A stretch of 64,000 bases of DNA from UBA5066 sp046331465 (GCA_046331465.1 JAXLQV010000001.1:682001-746000); one strand, 5' to 3'; shown: positions 43,158 through 52,544, counted from the stretch's first letter. Numbers and translations are program-made. The notes: generated from the letters alone by a model not told the origin.

Positions 43158-44099
43158 GTGACCCGACCCGTGAAGCTCCTCCTCGCCGCCGTCGCCGTCC
43201 TCGTCCTCGTGACGGTCGCGCTCTTCCTCTGGGCGCGCCTCCGGCCCCTCGCCGCGTACGCCGCGGCGGGGCGCCGGGCGCTCGGCAAGGCCGGCCTCGC
43301 GAAGTCCGTCGTCCCGTCGCTCGCGAGCGGGCAGGCGTACTTCCGCGGCGGGAGCGGGCCCGTCCTCGTCCTCCTCCACGGCGCGGGCGACCAGGCCTCC
43401 GCCTGGTCCCTCGTCGCCCCGAAGCTCCTCCCCGGGCGGACGCTCGTCATCCCCGACCTCGCCGGCCACGGCGCGAGCGCGCCGGAGAAGGGCCCGATCT
43501 CGGTGCCGGTACTCCTCGCCGGCCTCTCGGCCGTCCTCGACGAGGCGGCGCCGCAGGGGAAGGTGACGATCGTCGGCAACTCCCTCGGCGCCTGGCTCGC
43601 CTGCCTCTGGGCGAAGGACCACCCGGATCGCGTCGAGCGACTCGTCCTCGTCAACGGGGGCCCGCTCCGGCACGCCGCCGACGGGATCACGCTCCTCCCG
43701 AAGAGCCGGGCCGAGGCGCGCGCGGCGGTCGAGAAGCTCCGCGACCCGGGCTCGATCCGCGTCCCCGACTTCGTCCTCGACGACGTCGTGAGACAGGCGG
43801 CGACGGGGCCTCTCGCGCGGCTCGCGGCGACGAGCGGCGAGATGGAGCCGTACGTCCTCGACGGGAAGCTCGGCGGGCTCGACGTGCCGGTCGACCTCCT
43901 CTGGGGCGCCTCCGACCAGCTCCTGCCGCTCTCCTATGCGGAGACCATGCGCTCCGAGCTGCCGAGGGCGAGGCTCGCGGAGCTCCCGCGCTGCGGTCAC
44001 GTCCCGGAGCAGGAGTGCCCAGCCGCCTTCGCCTCCGCCCTCGGGGCGCTGCTCGCGGGGCCGCCGCCCGGGCCGGCCGCCGCGCCGGAGGCTCCGTGA
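43158..44099 (+). CDS. Membrane-anchored alpha/beta hydrolase
   Basis: 313 residues from a GTG behind GGAGGTGA. An N-terminal helix (about residues 5-25) anchors it. VLVLLHGAGDQASAWSLVAP holds the oxyanion HG motif; the nucleophile elbow is GNSLGAW; the acid is in LLWGASDQLLPL and the His in LPRCGHVPEQE. A complete Ser-Asp-His triad suggests an active esterase or thioesterase facing one side of the inner membrane. Its stop overlaps the ligase start (GTGA). It is one of three hydrolases of this fold in the run. Confidence 0.9.
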   Translation: MTRPVKLLLAAVAVLVLVTVALFLWARLRPLAAYAAAGRRALGKAGLAKSVVPSLASGQAYFRGGSGPVLVLLHGAGDQASAWSLVAPKLLPGRTLVIPDLAGHGASAPEKGPISVPVLLAGLSAVLDEAAPQGKVTIVGNSLGAWLACLWAKDHPDRVERLVLVNGGPLRHAADGITLLPKSRAEARAAVEKLRDPGSIRVPDFVLDDVVRQAATGPLARLAATSGEMEPYVLDGKLGGLDVPVDLLWGASDQLLPLSYAETMRSELPRARLAELPRCGHVPEQECPAAFASALGALLAGPPPGPAAAPEAP

Positions 44100-45637
44100 T
44101 CCACGCCGACGTCCTCGGCGAGCGGGCGCGCCTCTCGCCGGAGAGGTGCGCCTTCGTCTTCGTCCCGACCGGCGAGCGGTTCACCTACCGCGCGCTGAAC
44201 GCGCGGGCCGAGCGCGTCGCGGCGCTCCTCCGCGACGGCCTCGGCCTGATGAAGGGGGACCGCGTCGCCCTCCTCGCCCACAACCGGGTCGAGTACGTCG
44301 ACCTCTTCTTCGCCGCGGCGAAGGCGGGGCTCGTCCTCGTCCCCCTCGGGACTCGGCTGACGCCGCACGAGCTCGCCTTCATCGTCCGGAACGCCGACGT
44401 CTCGGCCCTCGTCTACGGGGGCGAGTTCGCGGAGACGGTCGCCGCGCTCCGCGCCGAGGCCGCGGTGCCGCGGCGGATCGCGCTCGACGCCCCCGCTGCG
44501 GAAGGCGACCTCTCCCTCCCGGCGGAGGTGGCCGCGCTCCCGGTCGCCCCCTTCGAGAGGACGCGCTGCGACGGCGAGGACCTCCACCTCCTCCTCTACA
44601 CGAGCGGGACGACGGGGAAGCCGAAGGGCGTCATGGTCCCGCACCGGATGACCTCCTGGAACGCCTGGAACACGGCCCTCTGCTGGGGGCTGACCGAGCA
44701 CGACGTGAGCCCCGTCTTCACGCCGCTCTACCACGCGGGAGGCCTCGGCGCGTTCTTCGTCCCGATCCTCGCCGCCGGCGGTACCGTCGTCCTCCACTCG
44801 GGGTTCGACCCCGCGGAGATCTGGGCGACCGTCGCGAAGGAGCGCTGCACCGTCGTCCTCGGCGTCCCGACGATCTGGAAGCTCCTCCTCGAGCACCCGT
44901 CGTTCGAGGGGGCCGAACTCTCCTCGATCCGCTGGCTCATCAGCGGAGGCGCGCCGCTCCCGCTCTACCTCATCGAGGCGTACCAGGCGCGCGGCATCGT
45001 CTTCAAGCAGGGCTACGGCCTCACCGAGGTCGGCGTGAACTGCTTCTCGATGTCGGTGGAGGAGTCGGTCGCCAAGAAGGGGTCGATCGGCCGCCCGCTC
45101 ATGATGACCGAGGCGAAGCTCGTCGACGAGGCGGGCGTCGAGGTGCCCGTCGGCGAGGTGGGCGAGCTCTGGCTCCGCGGCCCGCACGTCTCGAAGGGCT
45201 ACTGGCGCAACCCCGCGGCGACGGCCGCCGCGCTCGACGACGACGGCTACTTCCACACGGGCGACCTCGCCCGGAAGGACGCGGACGGCTTCTTCACGAT
45301 CGCGGGGCGCCGGAAGGACATGCTCATCAGCGGCGGCGTGAACGTCTATCCTGCCGAGGTCGAGGGAGAGCTTCTCCTCCACCCGGCCGTCATGGACGCG
45401 GCGCTCGTCGGCGTACCCGACCCCACCTGGGGCGAGGTCGGCGTCGCCTTCATCGTCCTCCGCCCGGGAGAGAACGCCACGAAGGGGGAGCTCCTCGCCT
45501 TCGGCGAGTCGCGCCTCGCCCGGTACAAGCTCCCGAAGGACGTCGTCTTCGTCGAGGCCCTCCCGCGGACGGCCTACGGGAAGGTCGTCAAGGGGGAGCT
45601 TCGCGACGCGTACGTCGCCGGCAAGGGAACGGCGTGA
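44096..45637 (+). CDS. Acyl-CoA synthetase (AMP-forming)
   Basis: 513 residues from a GTG overlapping the preceding stop. ATP motif LLLYTSGTTGKPKGVMVPHR; KQGYGLTEVGVN; GDLARKDADGFFTIAGRRKD then MLISGGVNVYPAEVE; and the catalytic Lys in LPRTAYGKVVKGEL. This is a standard fatty-acid or other carboxylate CoA ligase of the ANL family. It would supply acyl-CoA to the condensing enzymes in the run. The start is set by the overlap and by family length. Confidence 0.93.
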   Translation: MIHADVLGERARLSPERCAFVFVPTGERFTYRALNARAERVAALLRDGLGLMKGDRVALLAHNRVEYVDLFFAAAKAGLVLVPLGTRLTPHELAFIVRNADVSALVYGGEFAETVAALRAEAAVPRRIALDAPAAEGDLSLPAEVAALPVAPFERTRCDGEDLHLLLYTSGTTGKPKGVMVPHRMTSWNAWNTALCWGLTEHDVSPVFTPLYHAGGLGAFFVPILAAGGTVVLHSGFDPAEIWATVAKERCTVVLGVPTIWKLLLEHPSFEGAELSSIRWLISGGAPLPLYLIEAYQARGIVFKQGYGLTEVGVNCFSMSVEESVAKKGSIGRPLMMTEAKLVDEAGVEVPVGEVGELWLRGPHVSKGYWRNPAATAAALDDDGYFHTGDLARKDADGFFTIAGRRKDMLISGGVNVYPAEVEGELLLHPAVMDAALVGVPDPTWGEVGVAFIVLRPGENATKGELLAFGESRLARYKLPKDVVFVEALPRTAYGKVVKGELRDAYVAGKGTA

Positions 45638-46479
45638 CCCCCCCCTCCCTCCTCGCGCACGGGGTCGACGGGGAGGGCGAGCCGCTCCTCCTCCTGAACG
45701 GCGGGATGATGAGCTTCTCGGCGTGGGACGCCTTCGCCGCGCCGCTCGCGGAGCGCTACCGCGTCGTCCGTTGCGATTTCCGGGGACAGCTCCGCTCGCC
45801 CGGCGTGCCCGCCGGCGGGTTCCCGGGCCACGCGGCGGACCTGGTCCGCCTCCTCGACCACCTGCGTATCGACCGCTGCCACGTCGCCGGGACGAGCTAC
45901 GGCGCCTTCGCCGGGCTCCACCTCGCGGCGCTGGCGCCGGGAAGGGTCGCTTCCCTCGTCGCGATGACCGTCGCCGACCGCGCCCTCCCGGAGATGTCGG
46001 ACCAGGCGCGGGAGATGGCCGAGGCGTGCCGCGAGGCCCTCGGAGGAGGGTCGCGCGAGCGGGTCTACGACCTCATTTCCGCGTTCGCGTACTCCCCGGC
46101 GTGGGCGGAAGCGCACGCGGCCGACATCGCCGCCCGCCGTTCCCTGGTCACGCGCCTCCCCGACGCCTGGTTCGAGGGGCTCGCCGCCCTCCTCGCGTCC
46201 CTCGAGGGGCTCGACCTGACGCCCCTCCTCCCCCGGATCACCTGCCCGGTCCTCGTCCTCCTCGCGTCGGACGACCGGGCGATGCCGCGGGCGGGGGGAG
46301 AAGCGCTCGCGAAGGCCCTGCCGCGCGGCGAGCTCGCCGTCGTTCCCGGAAGCGGCCACGCCCTCGTCGTCGAGAAGCCGCGTGAGACGATCGACCTCCT
46401 CCTCGCCTTCCTCGCCCGGTTCCCGCTCCCGGCCGAGGCCCCGTCCCAGGAATCCGAGCGGGACGGAGGGAAGCCTTGA
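45634..46479 (+). CDS. Alpha/beta hydrolase
   Basis: 281 residues from a GTG overlapping the ligase stop (GTGA). LLLLNGGMMSFSAWDAFAAP, the elbow GTSYGAFAGLHLAAL, the acid in LVLLASDDRAMPRAG and the His in VVPGSGHALVVEKP give a full triad. The oxyanion motif is NGG rather than HG, as in the third hydrolase of the run (NGLAM), so these two are closer to each other than to the membrane-anchored one. The substrate is unknown; a thioester or lactone is plausible from context. Confidence 0.88.
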   Translation: MTPPSLLAHGVDGEGEPLLLLNGGMMSFSAWDAFAAPLAERYRVVRCDFRGQLRSPGVPAGGFPGHAADLVRLLDHLRIDRCHVAGTSYGAFAGLHLAALAPGRVASLVAMTVADRALPEMSDQAREMAEACREALGGGSRERVYDLISAFAYSPAWAEAHAADIAARRSLVTRLPDAWFEGLAALLASLEGLDLTPLLPRITCPVLVLLASDDRAMPRAGGEALAKALPRGELAVVPGSGHALVVEKPRETIDLLLAFLARFPLPAEAPSQESERDGGKP

Positions 46480-47681
46480 AGCCGATCTACATCGCCGCCT
46501 ACCACCAGTCGAAGTTCGGGAAGCTCCTCGGCCTGACCGTCCCGGAGATCCTCCGGAAGGCCGCCGAGGAGACCTGCGCGTCGGTGAAGGCCGAGCCCTC
46601 GGCCGTCGACGTCGCGACGGTCGGCGCCGTCTGCAACCTGACGCTCAACGAGCAGGGGCTCCTCTCGGGTCTCCTCTCGATGACGCCGGGCCTCGCGGCG
46701 AAGCCGATCGAGAGCGTCGAGAACGCCTGCGCCACGGGCGGCCAGGCGATCCTCGCCGTCGCGCAGAAGCTGATGCTCGGCGACGGCGACGTCGGCCTCG
46801 CCGTCGGCTTCGAGAAGATGCGCGACGCCGACGGGAAGATGGACGGCAAGCTCATCGGGAAGGTCCTCGGCTACTACTCGCACCCCGACGAGCGCCCCGG
46901 GAAGACGTTCGTCTTCCCGCACCTCTTCGCCGAGGTGATGAAGGCGTACATGGACGAGTGGGGCGTCCCCGAGGAGGACCTGACGGCGATCGCCGTCGCC
47001 GAGTACGAGAACGCCCGGCAGAACCCGTACGCCCAGATGCAGAAGAACGAGGTGACCCTCGAGACGGCGATGAAGATCGAGGGGATCAACCGCTACGTCG
47101 TCGAGGGGCTCCCGCTGAAGACGTACGACGCCTCGCAGATCTCCGACGGCTACGCCGGGATGGTCCTCGCGACGGAGGAGGGGCTCGCCCGCCTCGGCGT
47201 CGCGAAGGCCGACTGCGTCCGGCTCGCCGGCTGGGGCCAGGCGACCGACCCGCTGAAGAAGGAGGGGCGCGACGTCCTCCGGCCGAAGGCTGCGCTCGCG
47301 GCGATGGGGGCGGCCTACCGCCGCGCCGGGCTCGCCCCCACCGACGTCAACGTCGCCGAGGTCCACGACTGCTTCAGCGTCATGGGGGCGATCGGGGCCG
47401 AGGTGATCGGCAAGGCGGAGTTCGGGAAGGGCGCCCGCTACTGGCGCGACGGGAAGGCGCGCGTCGACGGCGAGTGCGGCATCAACACCTCGGGCGGCCT
47501 CATCGCGAAGGGGCACCCGATCGGCGCGACCGGCATCGCGATGGTCGGCTGGTGCGCCTGGCAGCTCCTCGGGAAGGTGCCGAAGGCGCTCCAGGTTCCG
47601 AACGCGCGCGCGGCGGCGACGTTCAACATCGGCGGGCCGGTCTGCGCGACCGTCGCGACGGTGCTGACGCCGGCGGTCTGA
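46476..47681 (+). CDS. SCP2-type thiolase family protein
   Basis: 401 residues from a TTG overlapping the preceding stop (TTGA). The nucleophile is Cys85 in SVENACATGGQAI; VNVAEVHDCFSVMGAIGAEV has the HDCF block of SCP2/SCPx-type thiolases; the His is in GLIAKGHPIGATG. The C-terminal CxG motif of biosynthetic thiolases is replaced by VCATVATVL. It may cleave a 3-oxoacyl-CoA with CoA or run the reverse reaction. Confidence 0.9.
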   Translation: MKPIYIAAYHQSKFGKLLGLTVPEILRKAAEETCASVKAEPSAVDVATVGAVCNLTLNEQGLLSGLLSMTPGLAAKPIESVENACATGGQAILAVAQKLMLGDGDVGLAVGFEKMRDADGKMDGKLIGKVLGYYSHPDERPGKTFVFPHLFAEVMKAYMDEWGVPEEDLTAIAVAEYENARQNPYAQMQKNEVTLETAMKIEGINRYVVEGLPLKTYDASQISDGYAGMVLATEEGLARLGVAKADCVRLAGWGQATDPLKKEGRDVLRPKAALAAMGAAYRRAGLAPTDVNVAEVHDCFSVMGAIGAEVIGKAEFGKGARYWRDGKARVDGECGINTSGGLIAKGHPIGATGIAMVGWCAWQLLGKVPKALQVPNARAAATFNIGGPVCATVATVLTPAV

Positions 47682-47699
47682 GTTCGACGGGCGCCTGGT

Positions 47700-47721
47700 T
47701 CCGGCGGCCCGCGCCGCCGGA
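47700..47721 (+). promoter_or_regulatory. Hairpin between thiolase and last hydrolase
   Basis: TCCGGCGGC (47700-47708) pairs with GCCGCCGGA (47713-47721) around CCGC, 26 bases before the ATG at 47748. It could weaken read-through or act as a leader structure. Confidence 0.5.
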
Positions 47722-47747
47722 GCCCGGGCGACCCGGGGGGGCAGCGA

Positions 47748-48605
47748 ATGGGCGAGATCGTTCCCGACCGCGAAGGGTTCCTCGAGGCGGGCGAGCACCG
47801 GGTCCGGTGGGAGTACGTCGGGAGGGGCGAGAAGGAGGCCGTCTGCCTCCTGAACGGCCTCGCGATGCACACGCGCGCCTGGTACGGGGTCCTCCCGCGC
47901 CTCCTCGACGCGTACGACGCCGTCCTCTACGACTACCTCGGGCAGGGGCAGTCCTCCTCGCCCGACGAGCCCTACTCGATCCCCGAGTTCGCGGGGTACC
48001 TGCCGAGGGTGCTCGACGTCCTGGGGATCGCGAAGGTCCACGCCGTCGGCGTCTCGTACGGCGGCTTCGTCGCGGCCGAGGTCGCCCGCCTCTTCCCCGA
48101 GCGGCTCCACACCCTCACCCTCTCCGGGATCCTCCTCTCGCACGAGGAGCTCTTCTCGATGTACCAGGAGATCTCCCTCCGCTTCTACCGGGGCGGGCCG
48201 GAGGTCTTCGAGCTCTACACGCACTACATGTACGAGAAGATCTTCGGCGAGGCGTTCGTCTCGGCGATGAAGGCGAACCTCCCGGTCCTCCGCGGGCGGT
48301 TCCACGACCGCTACAGGGAGCAGACGCACGCGCTCATCCGGCTCACGCTCGCGCAGGACCCGTTCTTCGCGGCGCTCGACGCGAACCTCGCCGGCTACGC
48401 GGCGTTCCCGGGGCCGGTCCTCGTCGTCCCGGGCGCCGAGGACCGGACGATCCCGCCCTGGGTGCAGAAGAAGATGCTGTCGGTCTTCCGCGACGCGCGC
48501 TGGGAGCCGATCGAGGGCTCCGGCCACGTCGTCTACCTCGAGAAGCCCGACGCGTTCTTCGGAGTCCTCAGGAAGTTCCTGGAGACCAAGTCGACGTCGT
48601 TCTGA
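47748..48605 (+). CDS. Alpha/beta hydrolase
   Basis: 285 residues. VCLLNGLAMHTRAWYGVLPR, the nucleophile elbow GVSYGGFVAAEVARL, the acid in VVPGAEDRTIPPW and the His in IEGSGHVVYLEKPDAF form a full triad. It is separated from the thiolase gene by 66 bases with a hairpin, so it may be the last gene of the run or partly independent. It converges with the HEAT/beta-lactamase gene, 27 bases away. Substrate unknown. Confidence 0.88.
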   Translation: MGEIVPDREGFLEAGEHRVRWEYVGRGEKEAVCLLNGLAMHTRAWYGVLPRLLDAYDAVLYDYLGQGQSSSPDEPYSIPEFAGYLPRVLDVLGIAKVHAVGVSYGGFVAAEVARLFPERLHTLTLSGILLSHEELFSMYQEISLRFYRGGPEVFELYTHYMYEKIFGEAFVSAMKANLPVLRGRFHDRYREQTHALIRLTLAQDPFFAALDANLAGYAAFPGPVLVVPGAEDRTIPPWVQKKMLSVFRDARWEPIEGSGHVVYLEKPDAFFGVLRKFLETKSTSF

Positions 48606-48632
48606 GCCGCGAGGTCGGCGTCGTTCCGAAGC

Positions 48633-50258
48633 TCAGAGGTCCCCGATCGCGGCGACGAGGCGCGTCCAGAGCGCGCCGCCGCCGAGGCCGTTCGTCAGGA
48701 CGACGATCCCCGTCCCGCGGGACGGCGAGAGCTGGCTGTAGCAGCGGAAGCCGGTGCTGTTCGCGCCGCTGTGGTAGACGACGTCGCCCCCCGGCGTCCC
48801 GTTGATCCCCCAGCCGAGACCCCACCAGACGGCTCCGCCCCGCGCCCTCCCGGGGCGCTCGATCGGGTCGCGCGCGTCGGCGCGCACCGCGTGACGGAGC
48901 ATCCCGGCGACGCCCGCGGCCGGGAGGGCTCGCGGCCCGAACGACCCAGGGTCGAGGATCGCCGCAAGGAAGCGGGCGTAGTCGGGGGCGGTCGCGACGA
49001 GCGAGTAGGCCGCGTTCGCGTGCCGGTAGCGGGCGCGGGCCCGGGGCTTGCCGTCCTCCTCGTGCCCGGTCGCGAGCGCCGCGTCGAGGCGGGAAGTCCA
49101 GACGAACGACGAGCTCTCCATCCCGAGCGGCGCGAAGAGCGCCTCCTTCGCGTACTCCTCGAGCGGCTCTCCCGTCACCTTCTCGACGACGCGCTGCAGC
49201 TGGTACATCGCTTCGCCGGAGTAGCCGAAGCGCGAGCCGGGCTCGAAGAGCACGGGGAGCGGGCCGTCCCGCTCCTCGCCCCCCTTCCTCCAGTTCGGAA
49301 GCCCCGAGGTGTGCGAGAGGACCATCCGGGGGGTGATCCTGCGGAGCTCCTCCTGGCCCGGGACCGACGGGACCGCGACGACCTCGGCGAGAGGCCGGTC
49401 GAGGTCGAGCTTCCCTTCCTCGGCGAGCTTCAGGGCCACGTAGGCGAAGACGGGCTTCGACATCGAGGCGACTTCGAAGAGCGTCGCGGTCGTGACGGGC
49501 GCGCCCGTCTTCGCGTCCGCGACGCCCCAGGCCTTCGTGAAGGCGACCTTCCGGTCCCTCACGAGGGCGATCGAGACGCCCGGGACGTGGTGCTCCTTCA
49601 TCAGGAGCGGGACGAGGCGCTCGACGCTGGCGACCGTCGCCTCCCACGACGGGGCGCGGAGCCACGCCGCCGGGTCGATCCGCGCGAGAGCGAGCGCCGC
49701 CCCGCCCCGGACGTCCTCGTCGCGGTCCCAGAGGGCCTCGCGGAGCGCGGGAATGGCGGCGGAAGCGGGCGCGCCGACGGCGCCGAGCGCGTTCGCCGCC
49801 GTCCAGCGGACGACCTCCTTCGGGTCGGCGAGGGCCCTCACGAGCGCGGGGACGGCGTCGCCGGACCTCGGCCCTAGCTTGCCGAGGGCGATGGCCGCCC
49901 CGACGCGGACCTCCTCGCGGCCGTCTCCGAGCGCCCTCGCGAGCGCCGGGACGCTCGAGTCGCCGACGCGGGCGAGCGCGTCGGCAGCGGCGCCGGCGAC
50001 GAACGGGTCGGGGTCGGCGAGGGCGGCGACGAGGGCGTCGACCGCCGGGGCGGCCGCGGGTCCGGCCTCTCCGAGCGCCGCCGCGGAGTGCTCGCGCACG
50101 CCGGGATCGGGGTCGGCGAGCGCGGCCGCGAGGGATTCGGCGCTCGCGGCCCCCGGGGGCCGTGGTCCGACGGCCGGCGCCGCGGACGCGAGGAGCGAGA
50201 GGAGGGCGAACGGGAGGAGGAGAGCCGACGCGTCGCGGCGGGGCAACCCGCTCCTCAA
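48633..50258 (-). CDS. Secreted HEAT-repeat/class C beta-lactamase-type serine hydrolase fusion
   Basis: 541 residues from a TTG that overlaps the upstream stop (TTGA). Signal peptide about 1-30. Residues about 35-185 are HEAT or PBS-lyase-type repeats (ALADPDPGVREHSAAALGEA, PALVRALADPKEVVRWTAAN). Residues about 190-541 are a beta-lactamase/PBP4-type domain: SxxK in EVASMSKPVFAY, YSG in RFGYSGEAMYQL where YxN is usual, and HSG in VVYHSGANSTG. Such enzymes hydrolyse esters or peptides in the periplasm; the Tyr motif variation suggests an esterase rather than a true beta-lactamase. Confidence 0.88.
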   Translation of the reverse strand: MRSGLPRRDASALLLPFALLSLLASAAPAVGPRPPGAASAESLAAALADPDPGVREHSAAALGEAGPAAAPAVDALVAALADPDPFVAGAAADALARVGDSSVPALARALGDGREEVRVGAAIALGKLGPRSGDAVPALVRALADPKEVVRWTAANALGAVGAPASAAIPALREALWDRDEDVRGGAALALARIDPAAWLRAPSWEATVASVERLVPLLMKEHHVPGVSIALVRDRKVAFTKAWGVADAKTGAPVTTATLFEVASMSKPVFAYVALKLAEEGKLDLDRPLAEVVAVPSVPGQEELRRITPRMVLSHTSGLPNWRKGGEERDGPLPVLFEPGSRFGYSGEAMYQLQRVVEKVTGEPLEEYAKEALFAPLGMESSSFVWTSRLDAALATGHEEDGKPRARARYRHANAAYSLVATAPDYARFLAAILDPGSFGPRALPAAGVAGMLRHAVRADARDPIERPGRARGGAVWWGLGWGINGTPGGDVVYHSGANSTGFRCYSQLSPSRGTGIVVLTNGLGGGALWTRLVAAIGDL

Positions 50259-51283
50259 CGCTCGCCCCCCCGAGGGAGCTTCACGAGCGGCGAGGCGTCG
50301 TCGAAGGCGTCGTCGAACGCGAAGAGGATCGGATGCCCGCCGGTGTGGACGAAGACGACCGGGACGGCGGGGTCGAGCGCGCCGGCCCGGGCGAGGCCGA
50401 AGAGGCCCGACATCGCCTTTCCCGTGTAGACGGGGTCGAGGAGGAGGCCCTCGAGCCGCGCGCTCGAGAGGATCGCCTCGCGCCCCGCCTCCGTCGCGAC
50501 GCCGTACTCGCCGCGGAAGGCGTCGTGGCACTCGACGTCGCCCGCCGCGAGCCGCGGCTCGAGGCCGAGGAGGCGGGCGCTCTCGGCGGCGATCTCGGCC
50601 GTCCGCGCGGCGATCGCGCCCGCCCCGCGGGAGACGCTGATCCCGACTACCCGCGCGGCGGGGAGGAAGAGGCGGGCTCCGAGGCAGAGCCCCGCGAGCG
50701 TCCCGCACGAGCCGACGGCCGCGACGATCTGAACGGGAGACGGGCCGAGCTGCTCCGCGAGCTCGCGCGCCGCGCGGACGTAGCCGAGGGCGCCCGCGCC
50801 CGTGCTCCCGCCGAGCGGCACCGCGAACGGCCGCCGGCCCGCCGCGCGCAGCTCCGCGACCCACCGCTCCATCCCGGCGGCGAGGGCGTCGTTGTCGTCG
50901 TCGTCGACGAGGTAGCGGACCTCGGCGCCGTAGAGCGTGTCGAGGAGGAGGTTCCCGCGTCGCCGGGCGAAGTCGGGCCCGCCGAGGACGAGCTTCGCCT
51001 CGAGGCCGAGCCGGCGCGCCGCCGCGGCCGTCATCGCGGCGTGGTTCGACTGCGTGCCGCCCACCGTCACGACGACGTCGAAGTCGCCGGAGAGGACGGG
51101 GGCGAGGTCGTACTCCAGCTTCCGCGCCTTGTTCCCGCCCATCGCGAGGCCGGTCGCGTCGTCCCGCTTGACGAGGAGGCGCGAGAGGCCGAGGTGCCGC
51201 GCGAGGCGCGGCGCCTCCTGGAGCGGGGTCGGCAGGGCCGCGAGCGGAGCCCGCCCGATCGCGTCGAGGGCCGCAGAGATCAT
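50255..51283 (-). CDS. PLP-dependent D-cysteine desulfhydrase/ACC deaminase family
   Basis: 342 residues. The PLP Lys is in AMGGNKARKLEYDL; TVGGTQSNHAAMTAAAARRL binds the phosphate or substrate carboxylate; VAAVGSCGTLAGLCLGA and VFVHTGGHPILFAF complete the fold. Members break D-cysteine to pyruvate, sulfide and ammonia, or open 1-aminocyclopropane-1-carboxylate; the two are hard to tell apart without alignment, and D-cysteine desulfhydrase is more common in such bacteria. It is translationally coupled to the secreted HEAT/beta-lactamase gene, an odd pairing. Confidence 0.88.
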   Translation of the reverse strand: MISAALDAIGRAPLAALPTPLQEAPRLARHLGLSRLLVKRDDATGLAMGGNKARKLEYDLAPVLSGDFDVVVTVGGTQSNHAAMTAAAARRLGLEAKLVLGGPDFARRRGNLLLDTLYGAEVRYLVDDDDNDALAAGMERWVAELRAAGRRPFAVPLGGSTGAGALGYVRAARELAEQLGPSPVQIVAAVGSCGTLAGLCLGARLFLPAARVVGISVSRGAGAIAARTAEIAAESARLLGLEPRLAAGDVECHDAFRGEYGVATEAGREAILSSARLEGLLLDPVYTGKAMSGLFGLARAGALDPAVPVVFVHTGGHPILFAFDDAFDDASPLVKLPRGGER

Positions 51284-51361
51284 CTCGTCCCCTTCCTCCG
51301 GGAAGCTCGTCCCCGCCCGGCGACCCGTGGAGTATCGCGGAAAGGAGGCCGCGGGGGCGCC

Positions 51362-52027
51362 TCAGTCGCCGTGCCGGGCGCCGGCCGCCGCCTCGGGAGA
51401 GGTCGCGCTCCCGGCCTCGGCCAGCATCCCGCGCCTGAGGATCTCCGCGATGTCGCGGATCGCGTCCTTCGAGGGCTTCCCGAACTGGTCGGGGACGCGG
51501 AAGAGGATCTCGACGGCGTAGTACTGCAGGAAGATCCGGCTCGCGAGCATGACGGCCGAGAGCGGCTCGACGCCGGGCGCCATCCGCGTCTCGAAGTCGT
51601 CCTTCACCCTGTAGCGGCGGAGGAAGGCCGCGAAGCGGTCGGCCATGCTGGCGTAGAAGCGCTGGATGTGCGCCCCGCTCATCTCGACGACGTCGACGTA
51701 GATGAGGGCGACGTGGCGTTCCCACGTCTTCACGCTCTCCTCGGCCGCCTCGGCGAGCTCCTCGAGCCGGTCGGGGAACGCGCCGGAGGCGAGCGCGCGG
51801 TTGAAGGGGAAGTCGGGGCTCTCGATGGCGTGCCAGTACTGAGAGAGGAGCGTGTCGAAGAGCTCTTCCTTGTCGTGAAAGTGGTGGTAGACGCTCCCGG
51901 TCGAGACGCCGGCCGCCTTCGAGATGTCGCGGATGCTCGTCCCGCGGTAGCCCTGGCGCGAGAAGAGGTCGAGGGCCGCCTCGAGGATCTGGGCCCGGCT
52001 CCTCTCCGACTTTTCTTCCTGGTCCAT
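51362..52027 (-). CDS. TetR/AcrR-family regulator
   Basis: 221 residues. The helix-turn-helix is ILEAALDLFSRQGYRGTSIR, continuing ISKAAGVSTGSVYHHFHDKE. The C-terminal ligand domain (ERHVALIYVDVVEMSGAHIQ, ILFRVPDQFGKPSKDAIRDI) resembles regulators that sense acyl-CoA or other hydrophobic ligands, but the ligand cannot be read. It lies about 3 kb from the end of the acyl run and is a natural candidate for the operator at 38289-38306. I preferred the ATG at 52027 over an earlier in-frame one because the family starts there. Confidence 0.92.
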   Translation of the reverse strand: MDQEEKSERSRAQILEAALDLFSRQGYRGTSIRDISKAAGVSTGSVYHHFHDKEELFDTLLSQYWHAIESPDFPFNRALASGAFPDRLEELAEAAEESVKTWERHVALIYVDVVEMSGAHIQRFYASMADRFAAFLRRYRVKDDFETRMAPGVEPLSAVMLASRIFLQYYAVEILFRVPDQFGKPSKDAIRDIAEILRRGMLAEAGSATSPEAAAGARHGD

Positions 52028-52088
52028 CCGCCGTCGACCTCGCACCCGAACCGTAGGGGGCGCGGGGCGCGGCGTCAAGTGCGGCGGT

Positions 52089-52490
52089 TCAGTACATGCC
52101 GACCGGGCGCGAGGCGTCGTAGGCCTCTGCGAGGTGGAGGCCGGCCCAGACGCGGACGCGCGACGACGGCGCGAGCTGGAGCTCCCAGTCGCCCTTCGCG
52201 TCGCGGACCTCCGAGCCCCAGAGCTTCCGGCGCGCCCGGTCCGTGAAGAGCTCCCAGAAGACGGTCCCGAAGTCGACCGCCCCGGGCCGGACGAGCCAGG
52301 CGGGAACGCGGACGCCGACCTCGATCGCGACGGCGTCGACGGTCGTCTCGACGAACCCGAGCGCGGCGAGGCGCGCGAGGAAGAGCGTCTCGAGGCCGGG
52401 CGGGAGGACGTGACGCCCCCGGCGCACGCCTCGCCCGAGGATCAGGTCGTCGACAGCGAGCGCCTCGGCAGAGAGCTCGGGGGCGTGCAC
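52089..52490 (-). CDS. Hypothetical protein
   Basis: 133 residues from a GTG at 52490, divergent from the GT51 gene and upstream of the TetR gene on the same strand. No membrane segment or signal. The sequence has alternating hydrophobic strands (FVETTVDAVAIEVGVRVPAW, VRVWAGLHLAEAYD) and a polar helical middle. No family recognised. Support is good codon use, an open frame over the whole gap, and lack of any other explanation for the region. Confidence 0.6.
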   Translation of the reverse strand: MHAPELSAEALAVDDLILGRGVRRGRHVLPPGLETLFLARLAALGFVETTVDAVAIEVGVRVPAWLVRPGAVDFGTVFWELFTDRARRKLWGSEVRDAKGDWELQLAPSSRVRVWAGLHLAEAYDASRPVGMY

Positions 52491-52527
52491 GGCGGGGGAT
52501 GTTAGCCCGCGGCCGGCCGCGGCCCGG

Positions 52528-52533
52528 TAAAGT
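52528..52533 (+). promoter_or_regulatory. Candidate -10 box TAAAGT
   Basis: TAAAGT ends 11 bases before the ATG at 52545, with GGGAG close to the start codon. The leader would be only a few bases long. Confidence 0.4.
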
Positions 52534-52544
52534 CGGGAGTCCGG

